Source: Pseudanabaena sp. CAN_BIN31 | GTDB taxonomy: Bacteria > Cyanobacteriota > Cyanobacteriia > Pseudanabaenales > Pseudanabaenaceae | DNA: 15,586 nucleotides | NCBI GenBank assembly: GCA_026785865.1 | Contig: JAJAZG010000096.1 | Coordinates: 1-15,586 of the forward strand | Direction: 5' to 3' | In this document: in pieces, positions 1 to 5,685 of the stretch | Position numbering within the stretch: the first letter of the stretch is position 1 | Layout: each line of letters begins with the position of its first letter | Notes under the pieces: generated by a model | The model's database searches: none | What the model was told of the DNA's origin: nothing | The model's input: the letters and a program-made list of their open reading frames with translations, nothing else | Translations under genes and position numbers: made by a program

Positions 1-149
1 CTCTGCGTCGATTTAAGAAAAAAATCCAAAAAGCTGGCTTACTAGCAGATATTCGTCGCTGTCAGTATCATGAAACAGCAGGCGAAAAACGTAAGCGTAA
101 GGCTGAAAATGCTAAGCGCCGTGGTCGTTTTCGCCGTCGCGATGTCTAA
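1..149 (+). CDS. rpsU: 30S ribosomal protein S21, C-terminal part (partial at window edge)
   Basis: The first 149 bases read, in the frame starting at position 3, as about 48 codons of a very basic protein: LRRFKKKIQKAG, then a segment containing IRRCQYHE, then a Lys/Arg-rich tail ending GRFRRRDV and TAA at 147-149. This is the conserved core and basic C-terminus of bacterial ribosomal protein S21, a small-subunit protein that binds near the anti-Shine-Dalgarno end of 16S rRNA. The start lies left of the window, so only the last four fifths or so of the protein is visible. The gene is followed 12 bases later by a strong hairpin terminator and marks the housekeeping border of the region. Confidence 0.93.
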   Translation, partial: LRRFKKKIQKAGLLADIRRCQYHETAGEKRKRKAENAKRRGRFRRRDV

Positions 150-154
150 TTTTT

Positions 155-189
155 TAAAAAAGGGCTGTGCATTGCACAGCCCTTTTTTA
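155..189. terminator. Bidirectional intrinsic terminator between rpsU and the nuclease gene
   Basis: A 9-bp GC-rich stem, GGGCTGTGC (162-170) and GCACAGCCC (174-182), with the loop ATT, is flanked by an A-run on the left (156-161) and a T-run on the right (183-188). The flanks extend the pairing by six A:T pairs. Read on the plus strand it ends rpsU with a U-tract; read on the minus strand it ends the nuclease gene, whose TAA (190-192) lies directly beside it. Confidence 0.93.
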
Positions 190-702
190 TTAGTAGCCAA
201 CGCCTAATAATTTATTTTCACGACGAAATTGGCTCGGTGATATTACATCTGTCCCATTTACCCAAACACCAAGGCGATCGCCTTGTGCCTTTAGCTCGAT
301 CGCCGCATAGTCTGGGCAATCTTTTTCTTGAAGGCGATCGTAATAGGCAAGCCCTAGTGAAACCAGAACTTTATTCGCATTTTGTCCACCCGCTAAAACT
401 TCGCCATAGTAACGTCCAAATTTATCTTTTTTGAAGACTTTGACATAAATTTCTTCGTCATCAAGGATATTTTGCAACACTTTGCGAGAATGTTCGCCTT
501 CAGCTTGCAGTAGCTCAGGCGCATCAATACAAGCGAGATGGATTTTATTTTTGATGCCACGGTCTACGAGGGTAATATTGTCCCCATCAAAAACTCTCAC
601 GGCAAATGTTGCCGCCCATGTCGGCTGTGTGGCGATCGCCAAGAAAATTAGGGTGACGATAGCGATCGAGATAAACTGCTGAAACTTATTAGCGAGGGAC
701 AT
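190..702 (-). CDS. Secreted staphylococcal-nuclease-like (thermonuclease) protein
   Basis: This 170-residue protein begins with a signal peptide (hydrophobic core about 11-25, likely cleavage after TWA at residue 30), so it should act in the periplasm or outside the cell. The mature part matches the SNase/thermonuclease fold: DGD at 39-41, the IDAPE segment at 59-63 (Asp60 and Glu63 match catalytic Asp40 and Glu43), KDKFGR with Arg97 matching Arg87, and the terminal GVWV. Members cleave DNA and RNA phosphodiester bonds using Ca2+. One key position is odd: the residue matching catalytic Arg35 (normally RL before the IDxPE segment) is His55, codon CAT at 538-540. Activity may therefore be reduced. 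It lies 58 bases downstream of darG on the same strand and may be read through from that operon, but is probably an independent exonuclease or nutrient gene. Confidence 0.9.
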   Translation of the reverse strand: MSLANKFQQFISIAIVTLIFLAIATQPTWAATFAVRVFDGDNITLVDRGIKNKIHLACIDAPELLQAEGEHSRKVLQNILDDEEIYVKVFKKDKFGRYYGEVLAGGQNANKVLVSLGLAYYDRLQEKDCPDYAAIELKAQGDRLGVWVNGTDVISPSQFRRENKLLGVGY

Positions 703-760
703 TTATTGAAATGACAGAAAAATTAGATAAAAGAAAACTTAATATGGCAAAATTTGGTGT

Positions 761-1798
761 TTAGGTCAGCCAGAAAGTCTCATGCAATCGCTTCCATGCT
801 AAATGTATATGACGGGATTCAAACATACGTTTTCGCGTATTCCAATCATAAATCTTTTTAACAGCCTCCTCGGGGGTTTTTGCATCCTCACGAGTTGCAA
901 CCCAATGAACAGTTGACAGCAACTCCATACCAAAAGTTGTCTCAAATCCTTTAATGAGATTGGCAACTCGATCAAACCGTTGACGAGTATCCTCATGCTT
1001 TTCGAGAAATGAGTCAGCTTGCTCAAAGGCATAGGGCATTAACTCCAATGGTTTATCTGGTCGATCTTCAGCATCACCATAGCCACTAATAAAATATCCC
1101 TCAATATGACTTAGCACATGGCGAAGATTTTCGGCATAAGGTCCATAGGGGGCTTTTTGATAATTTAGGCGCAGAGATTCTCCAGCTTCTTGCATAAAGT
1201 ACATGAGCTTATGTACTTCTAGAAGAGTAACAGTAGGGTCCATCACGGCTGATAGGTAGCGGCGCATCAGTCCAAGCAAAGCTGCTCTTCCAACAGTCAT
1301 ATTTGGAACCTTCTTCTCTATGACCATTGCCGTGGGTTGAGGTGCTCCAACAGGTTCATATAAAAGAACATTCACACTTGGAGCTGTCTGAAAGGCTTCA
1401 ATAATTAGCGGTCTCACCTCTTCCCAGTTCAAGCCACCTAACCCACAACCTAATGGCGGAATTGCGATCGAGCTAATCTGATGCCGTTGTAAAACATCTA
1501 ATAAATCTGCAAGCCCTAATTTAATATCTTCAATGCAGCTTTTGCCTTTCCAGTGGCGCTTAGTGGGAAAGTTTATAATGAAACGAGGAGAATACAAACG
1601 ATTAAGGTCATACACAAACATCTTGCCAGCCTGCACCTCATTAGCCTTGCAAGCAGCTTCATAAACCTTGAAATTTTCTGGAAAAGCTTTTCGGAATTGC
1701 AGCGCAATACCACGTCCCATAACGCCAACACAATTCACGGTGTTAACCAATGCTTCAGCATCAGCTTTGAGTATGTCGCCTTTGGTTAGCTCAATCAT
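761..1798 (-). CDS. darG: DarG antitoxin: macrodomain DNA ADP-ribosyl glycohydrolase with C-terminal DarT-binding domain
   Basis: 345 residues. Residues 1-150 form a macrodomain: GDIL at 8-11, VNTVNCVGVMGRGIA at 18-32 (ADP-ribose loop; Asn22), FPTKRHWK at 77-84 with Lys80, and PPLGCGLGGL at 114-123. In studied DarG proteins this domain removes ADP-ribose from thymidine in DNA, and Asn22 and Lys80 fall at the same numbering as the catalytic residues reported for Thermus DarG. Residues 160-345 form a second domain (HKLMYFMQ at 196-203, APYGPYAENLRHVL at 216-229), the long C-terminal part of EPEC-type DarG that binds and shields DarT. Its helical pattern recalls the Panacea/SocA-like antitoxin domain, which is my inference. 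The gene starts 17 bases after the darT stop, in the usual toxin-then-antitoxin order. The ATG at 1798 has no clear SD. Confidence 0.92.
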   Translation of the reverse strand: MIELTKGDILKADAEALVNTVNCVGVMGRGIALQFRKAFPENFKVYEAACKANEVQAGKMFVYDLNRLYSPRFIINFPTKRHWKGKSCIEDIKLGLADLLDVLQRHQISSIAIPPLGCGLGGLNWEEVRPLIIEAFQTAPSVNVLLYEPVGAPQPTAMVIEKKVPNMTVGRAALLGLMRRYLSAVMDPTVTLLEVHKLMYFMQEAGESLRLNYQKAPYGPYAENLRHVLSHIEGYFISGYGDAEDRPDKPLELMPYAFEQADSFLEKHEDTRQRFDRVANLIKGFETTFGMELLSTVHWVATREDAKTPEEAVKKIYDWNTRKRMFESRHIHLAWKRLHETFWLT

Positions 1799-1815
1799 GG
1801 GTTTGGGATTTTTAG

Positions 1816-2466
1816 TCAGAAGTACCAGTTAGGCTCTACGGATATAACGGGTTGATGCCCAGCGCTCTTTAAAGCTGTCTTAACCTTTGTTGCTATCGTA
1901 CTATTGATTATCCCAATTTTCTCGATCAATGTCCATGGAAAGACATCAAACATTAAAAACTCAGCTTGCTTACCTTCTTTTGTCTTAGGATCACGAAAAT
2001 CTGTAGAGGTGATGGCATCCCAGTTAATTTCCCTGAGTTTGGATGACTGATTATAAAAAGTAGTCAGATGAGCGGCTGCATTGCCATTAGTAAAAGCCCA
2101 ACTTACGCTGTTTGAGTTTGCCCAATTAATGACTTTGTGGAAGTCGGCTTGAAGATGAACTATTGGTTCTTGACCTCCTTTATAGCTGATGTCAGGATGG
2201 TTTCCCATGTGCAGCATATAAAGCATTATTGAACGTGGGCAGAAATAAAAAGGCACATACTGTCCAACCATTGTTTTTGGATGACATGAGACTTCTATCT
2301 CTTTGAGTCTTCTTTCCTTAATAGTAGACATACCCACTAATGAACAGGAAAGATCTCTTGCTATGCGAGTTGCATCTGAGACTAATCCCATATTGACTAC
2401 AATATTAGCCAGATTGTCGATATGGGTAATGTGATAAATCTTGGGACTGGTAGGAACTGATGCCAT
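1816..2466 (-). CDS. darT: DarT toxin: DNA (thymidine) ADP-ribosyltransferase, DUF4433
   Basis: 216 residues, the normal DarT length. The N-terminus has the NAD-binding start YHITHIDNL (11-19). ERRLKEIEV (51-59) carries the conserved arginine region. YVPFYFCPRSIMLYMLHMGN (70-89) is the most recognisable signature of the family. KQAEFLMF (166-173) holds the probable catalytic Glu169 (Glu160 in Thermus DarT). DarT transfers ADP-ribose from NAD+ to thymidine in a sequence-specific way on single-stranded DNA, which blocks replication; in several hosts DarTG protects against phage. All key residues seem present, so the toxin looks active and should need the neighbouring darG. The 110 bases upstream (2467-2576) separate it from the broken PIN-like gene and should carry the operon promoter. 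Confidence 0.92.
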   Translation of the reverse strand: MASVPTSPKIYHITHIDNLANIVVNMGLVSDATRIARDLSCSLVGMSTIKERRLKEIEVSCHPKTMVGQYVPFYFCPRSIMLYMLHMGNHPDISYKGGQEPIVHLQADFHKVINWANSNSVSWAFTNGNAAAHLTTFYNQSSKLREINWDAITSTDFRDPKTKEGKQAEFLMFDVFPWTLIEKIGIINSTIATKVKTALKSAGHQPVISVEPNWYF

Positions 2467-2576
2467 TTAATTAGCCATATCGTTATGTTAGTGAGATCGC
2501 ATCATGTCGATGAGTCATTCAAAAGGTAGCGATAAATTTACGGTCACTTGGCTTGTCTGCATAAGTTCTAATAGTG

Positions 2577-2921
2577 TTAAATTAAGTTTCCGCTAATTTC
2601 TACCAAAGATTCATCTGTGGCTAGAATTTCTAATGCTCTAGGTAAAGTCGCAGTTAGAATCTCTCTCAATTGGGCATTAGATGTATTGCCAAATGTCAAC
2701 CAAATAATTTGTGGTGGCGATCCGAGTCGTTCAACTAGATCGACAAAATCACTGTCTTTGGTCATAAAAATAATTTGTTGAGCTTTACCTGCTTCAAAAA
2801 TTTCAGGATCTTCTGCATCTCTTAAACCTAGATCTCGTAGAGCAAAGGCACTTATATTAAAGGTTCTAGAGATCTAAGGGGCGATCGCTGGGGATAAATG
2901 TGCATCAATCCAGATAGTCAT
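2577..2921 (-). pseudogene. DUF5615 PIN-like toxin gene interrupted by an in-frame TAG
   Basis: Reading minus-strand from ATG at 2919-2921 gives MTIWIDAHLSPAIAP, then a TAG stop at 2874-2876, then the same frame runs on without further stops to 2577. It includes LRDLGLRDAEDPEIFEAGKA and MTKDSDFVDL, for 114 codons in all. The family (DUF5615, related to PIN and Mut7-C RNases) has an early acidic residue in the IDAHLSP segment and a second acidic cluster in TKDxDF. The stop sits where these proteins usually have Trp (APWI), so a single TGG-to-TAG change explains it. The ATG overlaps the stop of the upstream DUF433 gene (ATGA), the classic antitoxin-toxin coupling. Restart at Met53 (2763-2765) would yield only 62 residues lacking the first acidic residue, probably inactive. 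A sequencing error cannot be excluded. Confidence 0.85.
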
Positions 2922-3142
2922 GCAACTAATACGGGATGATTGAGTTTACGAGATGCGTAGGCTAGTGATGCTTTTAGGTCATCTCTTTCTAGATCGGGCA
3001 TTTCTTCTAAAATCTCTTCGGCGCTGAGTCCAGCCACAAATAAGTCGAGAACATCTGAGACGCGAATTCTCATGCCTCGAATGCAGGGACGACCGCCGCA
3101 CTGTTTGGAGTTGATTGTGATTCTTCTGAGTAATTCTGGCAT
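2918..3142 (-). CDS. DUF433 antitoxin (VapB-like partner of the PIN-like gene)
   Basis: 74 residues with the complete DUF433 pattern: ITINSKQCGGRPCIRGMRI at 8-26, then VSDVLDLFVAGLSAEEIL (28-45) and the C-terminal MPDLERDDLKASLAYA (48-63). DUF433 proteins are winged-helix-type DNA-binding antitoxins that occur directly upstream of DUF5615 toxins. Here the TGA stop (2918-2920) overlaps the toxin ATG (2919-2921), so the two were translationally coupled. The antitoxin reading frame is intact although the toxin frame has an internal stop, as expected if the toxin was lost first. It may still autoregulate or act as an orphan antitoxin. Confidence 0.88.
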   Translation of the reverse strand: MPELLRRITINSKQCGGRPCIRGMRIRVSDVLDLFVAGLSAEEILEEMPDLERDDLKASLAYASRKLNHPVLVA

Positions 3143-3318
3143 TTGATTTAGTTCCCTAATACCTTTTTCTTGTATAAATGATTTATTTGGTATCGCATCA
3201 TTTTGGCGATCGCTATTTAATCTGTGTGTGAGGGGCGATCGCTAATCCAGCAGTTTCATTGCTAACACATAAAAAAGTTTTAGATTGGCTATAGAGAGGA
3301 TATATTTCTATCGGATTT
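3143..3318. other. Intergenic spacer with two HIP1 octamers
   Basis: A 176-base gap between the DUF262 gene and the DUF433 gene, both on the minus strand. It holds two copies of the cyanobacterial HIP1 palindrome GCGATCGC at 3206-3213 and 3235-3242, spaced 29 bases start to start. I see no gene, no clear terminator hairpin with a T-run and no strong promoter. It must contain the DUF433/DUF5615 promoter on its left side. Confidence 0.6.
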
Positions 3319-5073
3319 TCAACAATTGTCCACAATAAAACGAACGATTCTATCTTTTCTAGTTTTGATTAGTTCCCTGCTCCATATTAGTTTTTGGGGG
3401 TCTGTAACCAAATCCTGATTTTCCCCTTCTTGGTTAGGATTCCTATAACCAACTAAATCCTGAATTTCCCTTTGCTGTTTAAGGTATTCATAATCCTTGA
3501 GTTTAGTCAAGAAAGGCTCATTATGAATTGAGGCATTGTGTGATTTAGACAACAGCAAATAGTTACCCAAGCAATTGAGATACTGATTGTAGAAATCTTC
3601 ATCATACTTATCATATCCGTGTGGCTCCTGTTTTGGCTCCGTCGTAGGGGCAATATGTTCTAATTCAGGTTTTTCAATTTGATTGAAGCGAATAGAAAGA
3701 TCATATCCAGACTTCCCTCGATTGATTAGATAATTCTCATATTTCCAAAGTAGATACCTAGCAATTTCATGATTGACTACACCTTGGAGAGACTCATTCA
3801 ACTTCTCATTGTTCCAATAAGCCCACCACCAGTGGGTAGCTATTTTCATCTCTTCGATTTTATGTATGATAGGCTGAATATCATTGTTGGTTTCAGTGAA
3901 CTTCTCAAATACATCATTTATTCTAGGGACTATATCAGCCCTTGTTCCAATCAGACGATGACGAAGTACCAACTTTTCTAATGAGGCACACAGTCTTTCT
4001 CTCTTATCAAGATCCAATCCGTATCTATAGGCTTTAATGATAAATGGGAAAGCAATTGCAATACCGCTAAGTGTTACGAGAGAATGTATCGCAAGACTTT
4101 TCTGTTCATCTTCTTTAAAAAAGGTGGATAAATGCTCAAAACTTCTAGAAAGATACTGTGTAAATTTTTTAATAAAATCAATTGGATTGTCCTTAGACAA
4201 CTCTTTATCTATTTTTACGAGCGAACTGGTTTCTTTAAGCGAGTTAAAATAGACTCTCAATGTATAGAGCAAAATATCATCTTCACTAACGCGATATTCT
4301 ATCGAAGAAATTGACTGATATATTTTTTCAAATCGTTTTTTGATTTCTTTTATAAGTTCGTCTTTATCTCCACTGCCATGCAAATGAATACTGTACATAA
4401 ATTTAGCTTTGACAATTTCCAGATTAGAAGGCTGCTTTCCTCTATTATTCTGGAATATGAACATCTGAATTGCTTCCGATTCATTTTGAACTAAATGAGT
4501 AGTGCAATTAGCCTCACTAATTATTGACAGCATTTTTGTCAAATAGTCTTCGGACTTGCTTGAAAATTTCTCTCTAAAAAAATCAAATGCCATAACGATG
4601 CGGTGTTCAGATTCTGTTTCGAGGTTATTATGATCGACTCTAGTTTGTTCGATTACATAGTCTATGAATAACTGATTGTCGTATTCCACGGTAGAAAAGC
4701 CAATCCTATGCTCACGTTTCACTACATCTTCATAAAAAAACTTTTCTTCCAGATCTAGGCTTCTTATTGCTTTTAGGCTATCGAATAAAGCAACTAAACA
4801 TATGACAATGGTTGTGATGCGTTGCTGTCCATCTATCACACAGAATATTTGTTTCCTCTCTTCAATCTTTTCTTCAAAAAGAAAGTGACCAAAATAATAT
4901 GAGGACTTTACATTGCTATGTTTGTATTCCTCCAAGTCAGATAAGAAAACATCAGTCTGAGTCTTTTTCCCCGTCTTCTCTTTGGGAGTATCCCATGAAT
5001 AGGCTCTTTGGTAGGAAGGCACAACAATTTTATTGCCAGCCATCATTTTTCTAATCGTTGTTGACGCTTCCAT
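3319..5073 (-). CDS. GmrSD-like DUF262/DUF1524 nuclease, probable anti-phage protein
   Basis: 584 residues in one chain. The N-terminal DUF262 domain has VPSYQRAYSW (18-27) and the signature DGQQRITT (81-88), an NTP-binding and hydrolysing ParB-like motif. A middle motif FIFQNNRGKQPSNLEIVKAK (205-224) matches the family's N-RG-pLs-l-KA block. The C-terminal DUF1524 part is an HNH-type nuclease: LEHIAP (471-476, His473), then LGNYLLLS (502-509) and HNASIHNEPFLTK (512-524). This is the architecture of GmrSD type IV restriction enzymes and of SspE-like proteins, which cut modified or unmarked DNA with NTP energy. No dnd/ssp modification genes are visible nearby, so it seems to act alone. The start is well supported by an SD 9 bases upstream. 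The target is unknown. Confidence 0.88.
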   Translation of the reverse strand: MEASTTIRKMMAGNKIVVPSYQRAYSWDTPKEKTGKKTQTDVFLSDLEEYKHSNVKSSYYFGHFLFEEKIEERKQIFCVIDGQQRITTIVICLVALFDSLKAIRSLDLEEKFFYEDVVKREHRIGFSTVEYDNQLFIDYVIEQTRVDHNNLETESEHRIVMAFDFFREKFSSKSEDYLTKMLSIISEANCTTHLVQNESEAIQMFIFQNNRGKQPSNLEIVKAKFMYSIHLHGSGDKDELIKEIKKRFEKIYQSISSIEYRVSEDDILLYTLRVYFNSLKETSSLVKIDKELSKDNPIDFIKKFTQYLSRSFEHLSTFFKEDEQKSLAIHSLVTLSGIAIAFPFIIKAYRYGLDLDKRERLCASLEKLVLRHRLIGTRADIVPRINDVFEKFTETNNDIQPIIHKIEEMKIATHWWWAYWNNEKLNESLQGVVNHEIARYLLWKYENYLINRGKSGYDLSIRFNQIEKPELEHIAPTTEPKQEPHGYDKYDEDFYNQYLNCLGNYLLLSKSHNASIHNEPFLTKLKDYEYLKQQREIQDLVGYRNPNQEGENQDLVTDPQKLIWSRELIKTRKDRIVRFIVDNC

Positions 5074-5082
5074 GAATCATTT

Positions 5083-5088
5083 CTCCTT
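5083..5088 (-). promoter_or_regulatory. Strong Shine-Dalgarno of the DUF262 gene
   Basis: The minus strand reads AAGGAG at 5088-5083, with a 9-base spacer to the ATG at 5071-5073. This is one of the few clear ribosome binding sites in the window and it fixes the start of the GmrSD-like gene. Confidence 0.7.
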
Positions 5089-5139
5089 TATGTTGATGTT
5101 TAAAGTGGATATTCAAATTTGAATTAGCGTAGCCATGAT

Positions 5140-5352
5140 TCAAAGATCGTCAAAATCCGTAGTAGCAAACTCTTGCTGAATTTGAGAAAGCTCAGCTTGA
5201 ATTTGCGGATCTTGAGCCATTGCTGCTAGTTCATTTTTAATCCAAATTTGATGCGCTATATGCTCCAGAAGCCATAATTGTTCAGTAAGATTCAGAGCAT
5301 CTATAGATTTAGTGATCGTCTTAATATTACTTGCAATTTCTTTGATTAGCAT
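5140..5352 (-). CDS. Small antitoxin-like protein, family not identified
   Basis: 70 residues: an N-terminal helical half with NLTEQLWLLEHIAHQIW (21-37) and an acidic, Gln-rich tail with AMAQDPQIQAELSQIQQEF (44-62) ending in TTDFDDL. Short cyanobacterial proteins with the -AMAxDPxIQxE-xxIxxEF- tail are often found as antitoxin-like partners in toxin-antitoxin pairs. I recall this pattern but cannot assign a named family. There is no adjacent classical toxin: 66 bases downstream on the same strand is the GmrSD-like gene, so the two may share a transcript. The divergent 100-base spacer to the right (5353-5452) contains GATAAAAT on the minus strand, a possible -10 element. Confidence 0.6.
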   Translation of the reverse strand: MLIKEIASNIKTITKSIDALNLTEQLWLLEHIAHQIWIKNELAAMAQDPQIQAELSQIQQEFATTDFDDL

Positions 5353-5452
5353 AGTTTTTTTACTTCACTTATTTAGATTTTATCATTTTTCAGGACTACC
5401 CCCACTGATTAAGCTGTAAAATAAAGGCATTGGATTAAACAATAGTAAGTCT

Positions 5453-5602
5453 ATGCAAATCAAAGCAATTATTTGGCAAGAAGATGGGGTTTGGTGTGGC
5501 TCCGTACCAGCACTAAAAGGATGCCATACTTGGGGAGATAGCTACGAGCATTTACTAGAAATGTTGCAAGAAGTAGTACAGGCTTGGTTAGAAGTTGCAT
5601 GA
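5453..5602 (+). CDS. Short HicB-like antitoxin, no HicA partner
   Basis: ATG at 5453 gives a 49-residue protein: MQIKAIIWQEDGVWCGSVPA, then LKGCHTWGDSYEHLLEMLQE and a final AWLEVA. This is the beta-beta-alpha HicB fold of the HicB-like antitoxins common in cyanobacteria (W-ed--w-a-vP-l-GCht-G-s--E-l--~l-ea--~wle). It is short; many homologues run on past LEVA. Neither the 100 bases upstream nor the 80 downstream encode the HicA double-stranded-RNA-binding toxin, so it is an orphan or a remnant. The TGA at 5600-5602 overlaps an ATG at 5599 that opens only 11 codons (MKDSGLSENDL), too short to judge. It is the only plus-strand gene between rpsU and the transpeptidase. Confidence 0.75.
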   Translation: MQIKAIIWQEDGVWCGSVPALKGCHTWGDSYEHLLEMLQEVVQAWLEVA

Positions 5603-5635
5603 AAGATTCAGGACTAAGCGAAAATGATTTATAGG

Positions 5636-5668
5636 CAGAAGAGCGATCGCAGTGCGATCGCGCTTCTG
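5636..5668. terminator. Hairpin built from two HIP1 octamers, candidate bidirectional terminator
   Basis: CAGAAG (5636-5641), GCGATCGC (5643-5650), loop AGT, GCGATCGC (5654-5661) and CTTCTG (5663-5668) pair into a 14-bp stem plus one A/G mismatch. It lies between the convergent hicB-like gene and nrdJ, where a terminator is expected. Neither flank has a strong T-run, so function as a factor-independent terminator is uncertain. Each octamer is itself a palindrome. Confidence 0.5.
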
Positions 5669-5685
5669 TCATTATATTGTTTATG

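Noticed and set aside
2577..2765. A complete 62-residue gene starting at Met53 of the DUF5615 frame
   Set aside because: The upstream in-frame sequence encodes the rest of the family domain and begins in an ATGA overlap with the antitoxin, so the short frame is the tail of a broken gene.
3206..3242. The two HIP1 octamers as a CRISPR or tandem repeat seed
   Set aside because: They are isolated copies of a genome-wide octamer, with no repeat-spacer regularity.
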